45,549 nt of DNA from Betaproteobacteria bacterium RIFCSPLOWO2_02_FULL_67_26 (GTDB lineage Bacteria > Pseudomonadota > Gammaproteobacteria > Burkholderiales > SG8-41): positions 1 to 45,549 of the forward strand of contig MERD01000098.1 of assembly GCA_001771935.1 (NCBI GenBank), written 5' to 3'. Each line of letters begins with the position of its first letter. Position 1 is the stretch's first letter. A program made the translations under genes and the position numbers. Shown here piece after piece: positions 17,659 to 27,069 of this stretch. Below the pieces are notes generated by a model, which made no database searches, had not been told where the DNA came from, and saw nothing but the letters and a program-made list of their open reading frames with translations.

Positions 17659-18647
17659 TGCGCCCGAAAATCTTCATCACCCAGCCCGTTGCCGCGAGCG
17701 CGATCGAGCGGCTACGCGCGGTCGCCGATGTCGACTTGAACCCCGACCCGCTGCACAAGGTCACCGAGGGCGAGCTGCTCGCGAAGGTCCCGGACCTCGA
17801 CATCCTGTTCTGCCTGCTCCACGACAAGGTGGACCGGGAGATCATCGGCGCCGGCGAGCGCCTGCGCGCGATCGCCTCGATGAAGATCACGCCCTCCGAC
17901 ATCGACGTGGCGGCGGCGACGGAGCGGCGCATCCCGGTCACGGTGATCGCCCCCATCGTGACCGAGGCGACCGCCGACATCCATTTTGCGCTGCTGCTGG
18001 CCGTCGCCCGGCGCGTGGTCGAGGGCGACCGGCTGGTGCGTGCCGGGGTGTTTCCCGGCGCGCAATCGGCGCACCTCCTCGGCGCCTGGGTCCACGGCAG
18101 GACCATCGGGCTGATTGGCGGCGGCGGTCGCATCGGGAAGGCGGTCGCCAAGCGGGCGCAGGGTTTCTCGATGCGCACCCTCTACTGGACGCCGCGCCGC
18201 AAGCCCGAGGGCGAGGAGCGCGAGGCCGGCCTCACCTACGTGCCGTACGACCAGTTGCTCGCGGAGTCGGATTACGTCTCGATCCACGCGCCTTTAAACG
18301 CCGAGACCCGTCACCTGGTCGGCGAACGCGAGCTCCGCCTGATGAAGCCGACGGCGTTTCTCGTCAACACCTCGCGCGGCCCCATCGTCGACGAAAAGGC
18401 CCTGGTGCGCGCGTTGAAGGAGAAGCGAATCGCGGGCGCCGGCCTTGACGTCTACGAAAACGAGCCGAACGTGGAGCCGGAACTGCTCGGCATGCAGAAC
18501 GTCGTGCTGACGCCGCACCTGGGCAGCGCCGTCACGGAGCTGAGAGAGTCCATGGCCAACGTGGTCGCGGACAACATCCTGGCGGTGCTGGAGGGCCGGC
18601 GTCCGCCGAACTGCTGGAATCCCGAGATATACGATTCGAAGAAGTGA
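17658..18647 (+). CDS. D-2-hydroxyacid dehydrogenase (1)
   Basis: This is an NAD(P)-dependent D-isomer-specific 2-hydroxyacid dehydrogenase of 329 residues. It has the dinucleotide motif GLIGGGGRIGKAV (151-163) and the catalytic triad R240 (NTSRGPIVDE), E269 (YENEP) and H287 (TPHLGS). The substrate-side segment lacks the usual GxGxDxxD pattern (IASMKITPSDIDVAAA instead), so the substrate pocket may be unusual. The family includes glyoxylate/hydroxypyruvate reductases and phosphoglycerate dehydrogenase. The start ATG overlaps the stop of the selenoprotein candidate by 1 nt. Confidence 0.88.
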   Translation: MRPKIFITQPVAASAIERLRAVADVDLNPDPLHKVTEGELLAKVPDLDILFCLLHDKVDREIIGAGERLRAIASMKITPSDIDVAAATERRIPVTVIAPIVTEATADIHFALLLAVARRVVEGDRLVRAGVFPGAQSAHLLGAWVHGRTIGLIGGGGRIGKAVAKRAQGFSMRTLYWTPRRKPEGEEREAGLTYVPYDQLLAESDYVSIHAPLNAETRHLVGERELRLMKPTAFLVNTSRGPIVDEKALVRALKEKRIAGAGLDVYENEPNVEPELLGMQNVVLTPHLGSAVTELRESMANVVADNILAVLEGRRPPNCWNPEIYDSKK

Positions 18648-18674
18648 CGGCTGACGACATCAAGAGGATGCGGA

Positions 18675-19667
18675 ATGGCGGCTAAAGCGAAAGTGGTGCT
18701 GACGGACTACGTCTGGGAGTCGCTGGACGTGGAGAAGAAGATCCTCGGGGGACTGGCGGAGCTGGTGCCGATGCAGACCAAGAAGCCGGAGGAGTTCCTG
18801 GCCCAGGCGGCGGACTGCGACGCCCTGCTCAACACCTATGCAGGCCCGATCACGGCCGACGCCATGGCGAAGATGCCGAAATGCCGGATCATCGCGCGTT
18901 ACGGGATCGGCGTGGACACGATAGACCTGGAGGCGGCGACGCAGGCCGGCATCATCGTCACCAACAACCCGACCTACTGCGTCGAGGAGGTCGCCGAGCA
19001 CACGATGGCGCTGCTGCTCGACAGCGCCCGGAAAGTGGCGTTCTACGACCGCCTGGTGCGCGCCGGGACGTGGGCCGTGCCGCCCGGCAAGCCGCTCTAC
19101 CGGCTCGTGGGCCGCACGCTCGGGCTCGTCGGTTTCGGCAACATCGCGCGCCAGGTGGCGGTGCGCGCGGCCGCGTTCGGCATGCGCGTCCTCTATGCCG
19201 ACCCGTTCGTCAAGGACGGGCAGTTCCCCGAACCCGGGACGAAAGTGGAGTTGAACGAGCTGCTGCGGGAATCGGATTTCGTCTCGGTGCATCCGCCGCT
19301 CACGCCCCAGACGCGCGGCATGATCAACGACGACGCTTTTTCGCGCATGAAGCCCGCCGCGGTCCTGATCAACTGCTCGCGCGGCCCGGTGGTGGATACC
19401 GCCGCGCTGGTGCGCGCCCTCGACGCGAGGAAGATCGCCGGCTGCGCCCTCGACACCACCGATCCCGAGCCGCTGCCGAGTCCCCACCCGCTGCGCGGGC
19501 GCGACAACGTCATCATCAACCCGCACACGGCGTGGTACAGCGAGACCGCCATGGTCGGCCTCCAGGCCGGCGCCCCGAACGAGGTGCGCCGGGTGCTGTC
19601 CGGCGAGTGGCCGGTCAACGTGGTCAACAAGGCGGTGAAGGCGAAGAACCGCGCCGGACTGAAATGA
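18675..19667 (+). CDS. D-2-hydroxyacid dehydrogenase (2), CtBP/PGDH-like
   Basis: A second member of the family, 330 residues and only distantly similar to its upstream neighbour. It has the canonical ARYGIGVDTIDLEAATQAGI (74-93), Rossmann GLVGFGNIARQV, and catalytic R236 (NCSRGPVVD), E265 (TDPEP) and H284 (NPHTAWYSE). The NPHTAWYSE ending is typical of the CtBP-like subgroup. The RBS AAGAGGATG is about 10 nt upstream. It overlaps the next gene by 4 nt (ATGA). Two such enzymes in one operon suggest interconversion of 2-hydroxy and 2-oxo acids at more than one step, which is inference. Confidence 0.88.
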   Translation: MAAKAKVVLTDYVWESLDVEKKILGGLAELVPMQTKKPEEFLAQAADCDALLNTYAGPITADAMAKMPKCRIIARYGIGVDTIDLEAATQAGIIVTNNPTYCVEEVAEHTMALLLDSARKVAFYDRLVRAGTWAVPPGKPLYRLVGRTLGLVGFGNIARQVAVRAAAFGMRVLYADPFVKDGQFPEPGTKVELNELLRESDFVSVHPPLTPQTRGMINDDAFSRMKPAAVLINCSRGPVVDTAALVRALDARKIAGCALDTTDPEPLPSPHPLRGRDNVIINPHTAWYSETAMVGLQAGAPNEVRRVLSGEWPVNVVNKAVKAKNRAGLK

Positions 19668-20635
19668 TCAACGCGGCGATCATCGGCCTGGGCTGGTGGG
19701 GCAAGAACATCGTCCAGTGCGTCCAGGGCAAGAGCCGGAAGCTCCGCTTCGTGCACGGCGTCAGCCAGGAGATCGATGCCGCGCTGCCGCTCGCGGAGGC
19801 CGGCGGCTTCACCCTGAGCGACGATCTCGAGAAGGCGCTCGCCGACCCGCGGGTTGACGCCGTGCTGCTCGCGACCCCGCATTCCCTGCATACGGACCAG
19901 ATCGTGCGCGTGGCGCAGGCCGGCAAGCCGGTATTCTGCGAGAAGCCGCTCGCGCTGAAGCGGGCCGATGCCGAACGGTCGGTCGCCGCCTGCGCGAAAG
20001 CCGGAGTCCTGCTCGGCATCGGCACCAACAAGCGCTTCTGGCCGTCGATGGCGGAGCTGCGGCGCGTGGTGGCGAGCGGCGCGCTGGGGCGCGTCATGCT
20101 GATCGAGGGACACTACAGCAACGAGAATTCCGGCATGCACTTCTCGGCGTGGCGCGAATCGCCCGACGAATCTCCCGGCGGCGGCATGACCGGCACCGGC
20201 ATCCACCTCCTCGACGCCTTCGTGAGCGTCGCCGGCCCGGTGTCGGAAGTGAACGCGCGGCTCACCACGCATCGCCCGGGCCCCGATCCCCGCGACACCA
20301 TAGGCATCAATTTCGAGTTCGCCAGCGGCCTGACGGGCTATTTCGGCGCGGTGCGCGCCTCGCCCGTCTACTGGCGCGTGCACGTGTTCGGCGACGAAGG
20401 CTCGGCCGAGGCGCTGGGCGAGACGCAGCTCGTGCTGCGCAGCCGCGGCGGCAAGGTCGAGGCGCGCGACTTCCCCAGGGTGGACTCGCTGCTCGCCGAG
20501 ATCGACGCGTTCGCGGACGCCGTCGAGGGACGGGCGCCCTACCCCATCAAGACCACGGAAATGGTGGCGGTCGTGGCGGCGTTCGAGGCGATCATCATGT
20601 CGATGAAATCCGGCAAGCCGGTCGGGGTTTCATAG
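19664..20635 (+). CDS. Gfo/Idh/MocA-family oxidoreductase (3)
   Basis: The last gene of the rightward operon encodes 323 residues. It has Rossmann GLGWWGKNI (8-16), EKP at 93-95 and a candidate catalytic His in [10 protein letters not shown] (H181). The WWGKN motif is common in inositol- and sugar-related Gfo/Idh/MocA enzymes; the substrate is unknown. The start ATG overlaps the stop of the upstream dehydrogenase. Its stop overlaps the convergent pckG stop by a few bases, with no terminator between them. Confidence 0.87.
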   Translation: MINAAIIGLGWWGKNIVQCVQGKSRKLRFVHGVSQEIDAALPLAEAGGFTLSDDLEKALADPRVDAVLLATPHSLHTDQIVRVAQAGKPVFCEKPLALKRADAERSVAACAKAGVLLGIGTNKRFWPSMAELRRVVASGALGRVMLIEGHYSNENSGMHFSAWRESPDESPGGGMTGTGIHLLDAFVSVAGPVSEVNARLTTHRPGPDPRDTIGINFEFASGLTGYFGAVRASPVYWRVHVFGDEGSAEALGETQLVLRSRGGKVEARDFPRVDSLLAEIDAFADAVEGRAPYPIKTTEMVAVVAAFEAIIMSMKSGKPVGVS

Positions 20636-22474
20636 CGCCCGCTCCAGCTGATCGCGCAGATCGTAGAGCTCCTTCGGCATGCGCGCCTTGAGCTTCTCAT
20701 ACAGTTCCGCGTGGTCCTTCACTTCCTTGCGCCACACCACAGGGTCAACCTTCGTCAGTTCCTCGAAGCGCGCGCGCGTAAAGCTCTCGAGCCCGCTCCA
20801 TTCGAGGTCCTCGTAGCGCGGCTGCAGGCCGAGCGGCGTCTTCACCGCGTCCGCCTTGCCCTCGACGCGGTCGATGACCCACTTCAGCACCCGCATGTTG
20901 TCGCCGAAGCCGGGCCAGATGAACTCGCCCTTCGCGTCCTGCCGGAACCAGTTCACGCCGAAGATGCGCGGGGGCTGCTTGAGCTTCTTTCCGACATCCA
21001 GCCAGTGCCTGAAGTAATCGCCGTAGTGATAGCCGCAGAACGGCAGCATCGCGAACGGGTCGCGCCGCACCACGCCGACCTCGCCCACGATCGCCGCGGT
21101 CGTTTCGGAGGCCATCGTCGAGGCCAGGTAGACCCCGTGCGCCCAGTCGAGCGATTCCGTCACCAGCGGCACCGCGGTCGCGCGCCGCCCGCCGAACAGG
21201 AACACGCTGATCGGCACCCCATCCGGGTTTTCCCAGTCCGGATCCACCGACGGGATCTGGGCGCAGCTCATGGTGAAGCGTGCGTTGGGATGCGCCGCCT
21301 TGCGCCCGCAACCCGGCGCCCAGGCCTTGCCCTGCCAGTCGGTGAGCGCTTGCGGAGGCTCCTTCGTCAGGCCCTCCCACCACACGTCGCCATCCGGCAT
21401 CAGCGCAACGTTGGTGAATATCGTGTCGTGCGTGACCGCCTGCAGGCAGTTTGGGTTGGTGAATTCCGAGGTCCCGGGCGCAACGCCGAACGCGCCGGCC
21501 TCCGGGTTGATTGCGTAGAGGCGGCCGTCCTTGCCGGGCTTGATCCAGGCGATGTCCTCGCCGATGGTCGTGATCTTCCACCCCTTGTCCCTGAATACCC
21601 TGGGCGGCACCAGCATCGCGAGGTTGGTCTTGCCGCACGCGCTCGGGAACGCCGCCGCGATGTAATGCTTCTTCTTCTCGGGCGTCTCGATGCCGAGGAT
21701 CAGCATGTGCTCGGCGAGCCAGCCCTGCTCCTTCGCCATGATCGAGGCGATGCGCAGCGCCAGGCACTTCTTGCCGAGCAGCGCGTTGCCGCCGTAGCCG
21801 CTGCCGAACGACCAGATTTCCTTGGTCTCCGGATAATGCACGATGTACTTGTGCTGCTTGTTGCTGGGCCACACGGCATCCTTCTGCCCCGGCGCCAGCG
21901 GCGCGCCCACCGAGTGCACGCACGGCACGAAGTAGCCATTGGCGCCCATCACGTCGAGCACCTTGCGGCCGATGCGCGTCATGAGCTTCATGTTCACGAC
22001 CACGTACGGGGAATCGGTCAACTCGACCCCGATGTGCGCGATGTGGGAGCCGAGCGGCCCCATGCTGTAGGGAATCACGTACATCGTGCGCCCGCGCATG
22101 CAGCCGTCGAAGAGCTTGCCGAGCGTCGCCCGCATTTCGTCCGGCGCCACCCAGTTGTTGTTGGGGCCGGCGTCTTCCCGGTTGAGGGGACACACGAACG
22201 TGCGTTCCTCCATCCGCGCGACGTCATCGGGGTCGGAGCGCGCGAGGAAGCAACCCGGTTTCACCTGCGGGTTCAGCTTGATCAGCATGCCGGTGCCGAC
22301 CATCTCGCGGCACAGCCGGTCGTATTCGTCCTGCGATCCGTCGCACCAGTACACGCGGTCGGGCTTGGTGAGCTGCGCGATATCCTTGACCCACGCCCTG
22401 AGCTTGGCGTGCTTGACGGTGGCGGGCGCGTCGGAGGCGTTGGCGAGGTGGGCCGCGGAGGCGGGTTGATTCAT
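20630..22474 (-). CDS. pckG: Phosphoenolpyruvate carboxykinase (GTP)
   Basis: This converts oxaloacetate and GTP to PEP, CO2 and GDP, a gluconeogenic step in the cytoplasm. The product is 614 residues from the Met at 22474, preceded by AGGAGCTC, matching the GTP-class family length. Visible motifs are the oxaloacetate loop [21 protein letters not shown], the P-loop-like kinase motif [13 protein letters not shown], and the metal/substrate region around [21 protein letters not shown]. Eight extra codons upstream (start at 22498) are possible but less likely. It may support growth on organic acids and so fits the acid-dehydrogenase-rich neighbourhood. Confidence 0.96.
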   Translation of the reverse strand: MNQPASAAHLANASDAPATVKHAKLRAWVKDIAQLTKPDRVYWCDGSQDEYDRLCREMVGTGMLIKLNPQVKPGCFLARSDPDDVARMEERTFVCPLNREDAGPNNNWVAPDEMRATLGKLFDGCMRGRTMYVIPYSMGPLGSHIAHIGVELTDSPYVVVNMKLMTRIGRKVLDVMGANGYFVPCVHSVGAPLAPGQKDAVWPSNKQHKYIVHYPETKEIWSFGSGYGGNALLGKKCLALRIASIMAKEQGWLAEHMLILGIETPEKKKHYIAAAFPSACGKTNLAMLVPPRVFRDKGWKITTIGEDIAWIKPGKDGRLYAINPEAGAFGVAPGTSEFTNPNCLQAVTHDTIFTNVALMPDGDVWWEGLTKEPPQALTDWQGKAWAPGCGRKAAHPNARFTMSCAQIPSVDPDWENPDGVPISVFLFGGRRATAVPLVTESLDWAHGVYLASTMASETTAAIVGEVGVVRRDPFAMLPFCGYHYGDYFRHWLDVGKKLKQPPRIFGVNWFRQDAKGEFIWPGFGDNMRVLKWVIDRVEGKADAVKTPLGLQPRYEDLEWSGLESFTRARFEELTKVDPVVWRKEVKDHAELYEKLKARMPKELYDLRDQLERAL

Positions 22475-22587
22475 GAGCTCCTCTCCAGGACGCAGCAATT
22501 AATCTTTTAAAAACAAAGGCAAAGCAACCTGTCGCCGGTCACCTTGCCGTTTTTGAGAATTTTACACCAAAACGAATTGCGCGAGGA

Positions 22588-23775
22588 TTACGCGGCGGGC
22601 CGTGGCCGCCCGCGCCGAATCGACGCCAGCCAGAGGATGCCGGCTCCGGCGAGGAGCAGGAACGGCACGGCGAGGACGTTCATGGTCTGCCAGCCCTGGA
22701 GCGTGAACAGCGCGCCCGAGGACAGCGAGCTGATCGCCATGACGACGAAGATGGCCGAGTCGTTCACGCCCTGCACCTTGGCGCGCTCGGCGGGCGCGTG
22801 ACACTCAGTCAGCAGCGTGGTGGCGCCCACGAACATGAAATTCCATCCCACCCCGAGCAGCACCAGCGCAAACCAGAAGTGCATGACGTCCAGCCCCGAC
22901 AGGGCGATCGCGACGCAGACCACGTTCAACGCCACCCCGGCGAGCAGCACGGTCATCAGGCCGACGCGCTGGATCAGCGCTCCGGTGAAGAACGACGGCG
23001 CGAACATGCCGACGATATGCCATTGGATGACGAAGGCCGCATCGCTGAACGGGTGCTCGTGCGCGACCATGGCCAGCGGCGTTGCCGTCATCAGCAGGTT
23101 CATCACGCCGTAGCTGACCGTGCCGCACAGCACCGCGATGAGGAACGCGGGCTGGCGCGCGATGACGCCGAGCGGGCGCCCCGCCTCCTTGCGCTCGGCG
23201 GCGGTCAGCGCCGGAATGTCGAGCCAGCGCAGCACCAGGATCGACAGCAGCGCGAAGATGACCAGCGAAAAATACGCACCGGCGAACGCGTGGCCGGCCA
23301 GCAGGTCCTTGGTGGCCTTGCTGGTTTCGGGCCCGAGGAAACCGCCGGCGATGCCGCCCGCCAGCACCAGCGAGATCGCCTGGCTCTTGAAGTCCGGGGA
23401 CACCGCGTCCGCCGCGGCGAAGCGATAGTACTGGCCCGCCGCAAAATAGGCGCCGAGCACGAGCACGCCGCCGCACAGCAGCACGAAGTTGCCGGCGTAG
23501 ACCGCGGCCGCGCAGATCAGCGATCCCAGGATCGCGAACACCGCGCCCAGCGTGAAGCCCGCGCGCCGGCCGTGGCGCTTCATCAGGTACGACAGCGGCA
23601 GGGCGGCGAGCGCGGAGCCGACAAAGTACGCCGTGACCGGCAGGGTCGCGAGCGCCTTGTTCGCGGCGAGCGCATAGCCGGCCAGCGCGTTGACCGTGAT
23701 CAGCACCGAGTTGTTGGTGAACAGCAGGCCCTGGCAGACCGCCAGGACGGCGACGTTCTTCCTTGCTCTATCCAT
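22588..23775 (-). CDS. MFS transporter (1)
   Basis: A 395-residue polytopic inner-membrane protein with about 12 hydrophobic segments. The MFS loop 2-3 signature appears as SYLMKRHGRRAGFTLG (around residue 62), and a basic C-terminal tail RRGRPRPAA follows the last segment. The substrate cannot be read from sequence. A BLAST-style comparison to drug or metabolite porter families would be needed to go further. It lies about 35 bp downstream of the GST gene on the same strand. The 113 bp to pckG hold an AT-rich stretch that probably contains the pckG promoter. Confidence 0.87.
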   Translation of the reverse strand: MDRARKNVAVLAVCQGLLFTNNSVLITVNALAGYALAANKALATLPVTAYFVGSALAALPLSYLMKRHGRRAGFTLGAVFAILGSLICAAAVYAGNFVLLCGGVLVLGAYFAAGQYYRFAAADAVSPDFKSQAISLVLAGGIAGGFLGPETSKATKDLLAGHAFAGAYFSLVIFALLSILVLRWLDIPALTAAERKEAGRPLGVIARQPAFLIAVLCGTVSYGVMNLLMTATPLAMVAHEHPFSDAAFVIQWHIVGMFAPSFFTGALIQRVGLMTVLLAGVALNVVCVAIALSGLDVMHFWFALVLLGVGWNFMFVGATTLLTECHAPAERAKVQGVNDSAIFVVMAISSLSSGALFTLQGWQTMNVLAVPFLLLAGAGILWLASIRRGRPRPAA

Positions 23776-23811
23776 GCGGGGCGGGAGGCGGGCTCTCGCC
23801 TCCCGGCGGTT

Positions 23812-24513
23812 TCAACGCTGCTGAAACTGTGTCTTGCCGAACAGGATGTCCCATGACTTGTCGCTGTGCGGCGCCTGGTTGGCGGCGGACTGGTCGGCGA
23901 GCACCTGCAGGGCGCGCTGCACCGCGGGGCGCGCGTTGATCGCGTCGAACCAGCGCCGCACGTTCGGGTACTCGGCGATGTTGACGCCGCGGTTCTCGGC
24001 ACCCCGCAGCCACGGGAAGATCGCGATGTCGGAGATCGAGTAGTCCTTCCCCGCGGTATAGGGCGCCTCCCCCAGGCGCCTGTCGAGCACGCGCGTCAGG
24101 CGGTTGGCCTCATTGGTATAGCGGTCGATCGCGTACTGGATCTTGTCCTTCGAGTAGCGGCGGAAGTGATTGGCCTGCCCCATCATCGGCCCGAGCCCTC
24201 CCATCTGCCACATCAGCCACTCCATGCAGCGCCAGCGGGCGTGGAGGTCCGCCGGCAGCAGCTTGCCGGTCTTGGAAGCCAGGTAGAGCAGCATCGCTCC
24301 GCTCTCGAACACGGAGATCGGCTTGCCGCCCGGCCCGTCGTGATCGACGAGCGCGGGGATGCGGTTATTGGGGCTGATCTTCAGGAACTCCGGCTTGAAC
24401 TGCTCGCCTTCGCGGATGTTGACGCCATGCACGCGGTACTTGAGCCCGGTCTCCTCCAGCATGATGTGGACCTTGTGACCGTTCGGCGTGGGCCAGGTGT
24501 AGACGTCGATCAT
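23812..24513 (-). CDS. Glutathione S-transferase, YfcG/nu-class-like
   Basis: This is a glutathione-dependent enzyme of the nu class (YfcG/YghU-like), members of which act as disulfide-bond reductases. It has 233 residues. The N-terminal thioredoxin-like domain contains YTWPTPNGHKVHIMLEE, NNRIPALVDHDG and the FESGAMLLYLA segment. The all-helical C-domain contains MWQMGGLGPMMGQANHFRRY, a strong YfcG-type signature, and the DYSISDIAIFPWL motif. The gene is preceded by an array of GTGACGA heptamers in the divergent spacer toward the second MFS gene. Confidence 0.88.
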   Translation of the reverse strand: MIDVYTWPTPNGHKVHIMLEETGLKYRVHGVNIREGEQFKPEFLKISPNNRIPALVDHDGPGGKPISVFESGAMLLYLASKTGKLLPADLHARWRCMEWLMWQMGGLGPMMGQANHFRRYSKDKIQYAIDRYTNEANRLTRVLDRRLGEAPYTAGKDYSISDIAIFPWLRGAENRGVNIAEYPNVRRWFDAINARPAVQRALQVLADQSAANQAPHSDKSWDILFGKTQFQQR

Positions 24514-24524
24514 TGGTAACCCCC

Positions 24525-24552
24525 GTGACGAGTGACGAGTGATGAGTGACGA
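24525..24552. repeat. Tandem heptamer array (GTGAYGA x4)
   Basis: Four consecutive heptamers GTGACGA, GTGACGA, GTGATGA, GTGACGA lie in the 117-bp spacer between the divergent GST and MFS genes. They resemble the GTGAGTC/GTGATTC heptamers flanking both copies of the 74-bp element but are not followed by its core. Confidence 0.7.
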
Positions 24553-24630
24553 GCGAAGGCCTATCCTACCAAGTTCGCGGCGCAGGCGTAACCGGAGCGC
24601 CGCGTGAATTCCTGATAGTCTGTCACGCTC

Positions 24631-25860
24631 ATGTCACGGTCCACATCATGGTGGCTGCCGCCCGGCACCCATCCCGACGCCGCGCTGATCCTCACGGCGC
24701 GCGGCATCCGCGCCTTTACCGACGGCTACGTCGCGCTGCTGCTCCCCTATTACCTCACGCTGCTCGGTTACAGCGCGTTCCAGGTCGGCGTGATCGCCAC
24801 GGCGACGCTCCTCGGCTCGGGCCTGTTGACGCTGCTGGTGGGCGTTTTTGCCCACCGCTTCCGGCTGCACGCCCTGCTCGGCGCCGCGTGCCTGATGATG
24901 CTCGGCACCGGCTTCGGGTTCGCCGTGATCACGGATTTCTGGCCGCTGCTGCTGATCGCCGTGGTCGGGACGCTCAACCCCTCGAGCGGCGATGTCAGCG
25001 TGTTCCTGCCGCTCGAGCAGTCCCTGCTGACGCACGCGGCAAGGAGCGAGCAGCGCACCGCGCTGTTCGCGCGCTACAGCCTGGTCGGGAACCTCGTTGG
25101 CGCGCTCGGGGCGCTCGCCGCCGCGGCGCCCGGCCTGCTCGCGCAATCGGGCCTGCTCGAGCTCAAAGCCGCGGTGCAGGTGATGTTCGCGCTGTACGGA
25201 TTCTCGGGCCTGGTCGTGTTCGCGCTGTATCGCCGGCTCGCCTCGGCCGCCGCCCATGGGGACGAGATGCGCTCCGCTCCGCTGGGGCCGTCGCGGGGCA
25301 TCGTCTATCGGCTGGCGGCCCTGTTCAGTCTCGATGCGTTCGCGGGCGGCTTCGCGGTCCAGTCGCTGCTCGCGCTATGGCTGTTCCTCCGGTTCGAGCT
25401 GTCGGTGGAAGCCGCCGGCACGATCTTTTTCTGGACCGGCGTCCTGGCCGCGGCGTCGTTTCTCGCCGCCCCGGCGATCGCCCGGCGCATCGGCCTGATC
25501 AATACCATGGTGTACACGCACCTCCCGGCGAACGTCTTCTGCGTGCTCGTCCCGTTCATGCCGACGCTGCCGCTCGCCCTCCTGTTCCTGTTCCTGCGCG
25601 CCGCGCTGTCCTCCATGGACGTGCCGGCGCGCAGCTCCTACGTGATGGCGGTGGTTTCGCCCGGCGAGCGCGCGGCGGCGGCCGGGGTCACGGCCGTGCC
25701 GCGCAGTCTCGCCGCCGCCCTGAGCCCGGCGTTCGCCGGCTACCTGCTGACGCTGACCCCTTTCGGCTGGCCGCTGGTGATCTGCGGGGCGCTGAAGATC
25801 GTCTACGACCTGATGCTGCTCGCAATGTTCCGGAAAGTGAAGCCGCCCGAAGAGCGGTAA
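24631..25860 (+). CDS. MFS transporter (2)
   Basis: A 409-residue membrane protein with about 12 predicted transmembrane helices. MFS-like features include an N-terminal RGIRAFTDGYVALLLPYYL helix, a basic loop at about 72 (FAHRFRLHALLG), and a conserved RSSYVMAVVSPGERAAAAG segment in the second half. That last segment is similar to one seen in MFS proteins related to tetracycline-type exporters. No substrate can be assigned. It is divergent from the GST gene and convergent with the second TctC gene 18 bp away. Confidence 0.85.
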   Translation: MSRSTSWWLPPGTHPDAALILTARGIRAFTDGYVALLLPYYLTLLGYSAFQVGVIATATLLGSGLLTLLVGVFAHRFRLHALLGAACLMMLGTGFGFAVITDFWPLLLIAVVGTLNPSSGDVSVFLPLEQSLLTHAARSEQRTALFARYSLVGNLVGALGALAAAAPGLLAQSGLLELKAAVQVMFALYGFSGLVVFALYRRLASAAAHGDEMRSAPLGPSRGIVYRLAALFSLDAFAGGFAVQSLLALWLFLRFELSVEAAGTIFFWTGVLAAASFLAAPAIARRIGLINTMVYTHLPANVFCVLVPFMPTLPLALLFLFLRAALSSMDVPARSSYVMAVVSPGERAAAAGVTAVPRSLAAALSPAFAGYLLTLTPFGWPLVICGALKIVYDLMLLAMFRKVKPPEER

Positions 25861-25878
25861 CCTCCGCGAGGGCGGGAC

Positions 25879-26988
25879 TCACGGTCTCCCGTCTTCACGG
25901 TCCTTGAGAGGCAGGCGGCTCGCCCGCAGCACCGGCGCCCACTTCTCGGATTCGGTGTGGATGCGGGTCGCGAACCGCTCGTGGGGCATCGTCGCGGCCA
26001 GGAGCCCGTGTGACTCGAGCACGGTCCGTGCCGCGGACTCGGACAAGGCCGCCTGGATGCGCTCGCGCACCCAGGCGGTGGCAACCGGCGGGTCGGCTGC
26101 CGGCGCGAACAAGCCGTACCAGCCCTCGATCGCCAATTCGGGCAACCCGGATTCGGCGAGCGTCGGCACGCCGACCAGCCGCCCGACGCGCCCGGGGCTC
26201 GTGACGGCCAGCGGCCTGAAGTACTCGCTCGGAGTGTAGGCGAGCGCCAGCGGCAGCGCCGCAAACATGAGCGAAATCTGGCGCGTCGCCAGCCCGTTCA
26301 GGGCGGACACTCCCCCGTTGAATGAAACGTGAACGATGCTGACCCGGGCCATGCGGCGGAACAGCTCGCCCGCCAGGTGGCCGGTGCTGCCGTCGCCGGA
26401 AGACCCATAGTTGATTTCGCCCAGGCGCGGCCGGAGCCAGCGGATGAGCGCCTGCGGGGTCCCGGCCGGCACGTCGGAGCGCGCCATCAGCACGAACGGC
26501 ATCGTGACCAGCGGCGCCACCAGCACGAAATCGCGCGCCGGGTCGTACTCCACGCCGTGAAAGTAATGCGGATTGATGACCATCGTGCCATTGCTGGCGA
26601 GCAGCAGCGTGTGGCCATCGGCGGGCGACCGCGCGACGGCCACGGCGCCGCGCGTGGTGGCCGCGCCCGGCTGGCGCTTGAGCACGACGGGATGCCGCGT
26701 ATCCGCCTGGATCGTATCCGCGGCCAGGCGCGCCAGCATATCCGAGATCGAGGGCGGCGCGTTGCGCGCGATCATCCGGTAGGTCCGCGTCATGCGATGG
26801 GTTCCGCGGATATCGGTCGGCCCGCTGATCGGATAGGGGATGACTATCGTGACCGGCTTCGAGGGAAACGGCTGCGCCCGCGCGAAGGAACAGAACCAGG
26901 CAGCCGCTACGGCGCCCAGCGCGCCAGCGACCAACAGCCGGTACTTTTTGGACTCACGAATCACGAATCCCGTTCCAATGATTATCAT
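25879..26988 (-). CDS. TctC/Bug-family substrate-binding protein (2), start inside repeat
   Basis: This is a periplasmic solute-binding protein with RAQPFPSKPVTIVIPYPISGPTDI, VVLKRQPGAATTRGAVAVA and PADGHTLLLASNGTMVINPH. Compared with ordinary Bug proteins it has about 25 extra residues after GPTDI (a Met/Arg-rich stretch RGTHRMTRTYRMIARN). The signal peptide (KKYRLLVAGALGAVAAAWF...ARA) is preceded only by start codons located in or at the edge of the 74-bp repeat: ATG 26988 (MIIIGTGFV) or GTG 26964. GTG 26964 gives the more normal signal peptide, so the true start may be there. No permease genes are adjacent. Confidence 0.82.
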   Translation of the reverse strand: MIIIGTGFVIRESKKYRLLVAGALGAVAAAWFCSFARAQPFPSKPVTIVIPYPISGPTDIRGTHRMTRTYRMIARNAPPSISDMLARLAADTIQADTRHPVVLKRQPGAATTRGAVAVARSPADGHTLLLASNGTMVINPHYFHGVEYDPARDFVLVAPLVTMPFVLMARSDVPAGTPQALIRWLRPRLGEINYGSSGDGSTGHLAGELFRRMARVSIVHVSFNGGVSALNGLATRQISLMFAALPLALAYTPSEYFRPLAVTSPGRVGRLVGVPTLAESGLPELAIEGWYGLFAPAADPPVATAWVRERIQAALSESAARTVLESHGLLAATMPHERFATRIHTESEKWAPVLRASRLPLKDREDGRP

Positions 26989-27056
26989 CCAGTAACCGGT
27001 CGACTATCCTGCGTGAACCTTCGATGTGGACATTGGAACGGGACGAATCACGATTC
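26951..27056. repeat. Dispersed 74-bp inverted-repeat element, copy 2, with heptamer flanks
   Basis: The core at 26969-27042 has the same perfect 12-bp ends CCCGTTCCAATG / CATTGGAACGGG as copy 1 and matches it at 73 of 74 positions, in the same orientation. Flanks are GACTCACGAATCACGAAT on the left and ACGAATCACGATTC on the right, giving ACGAATCACGA as a direct repeat. As in copy 1, a leftward gene begins from it. Confidence 0.85.
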
Positions 27057-27069
27057 ATGCCGTCCCGGG

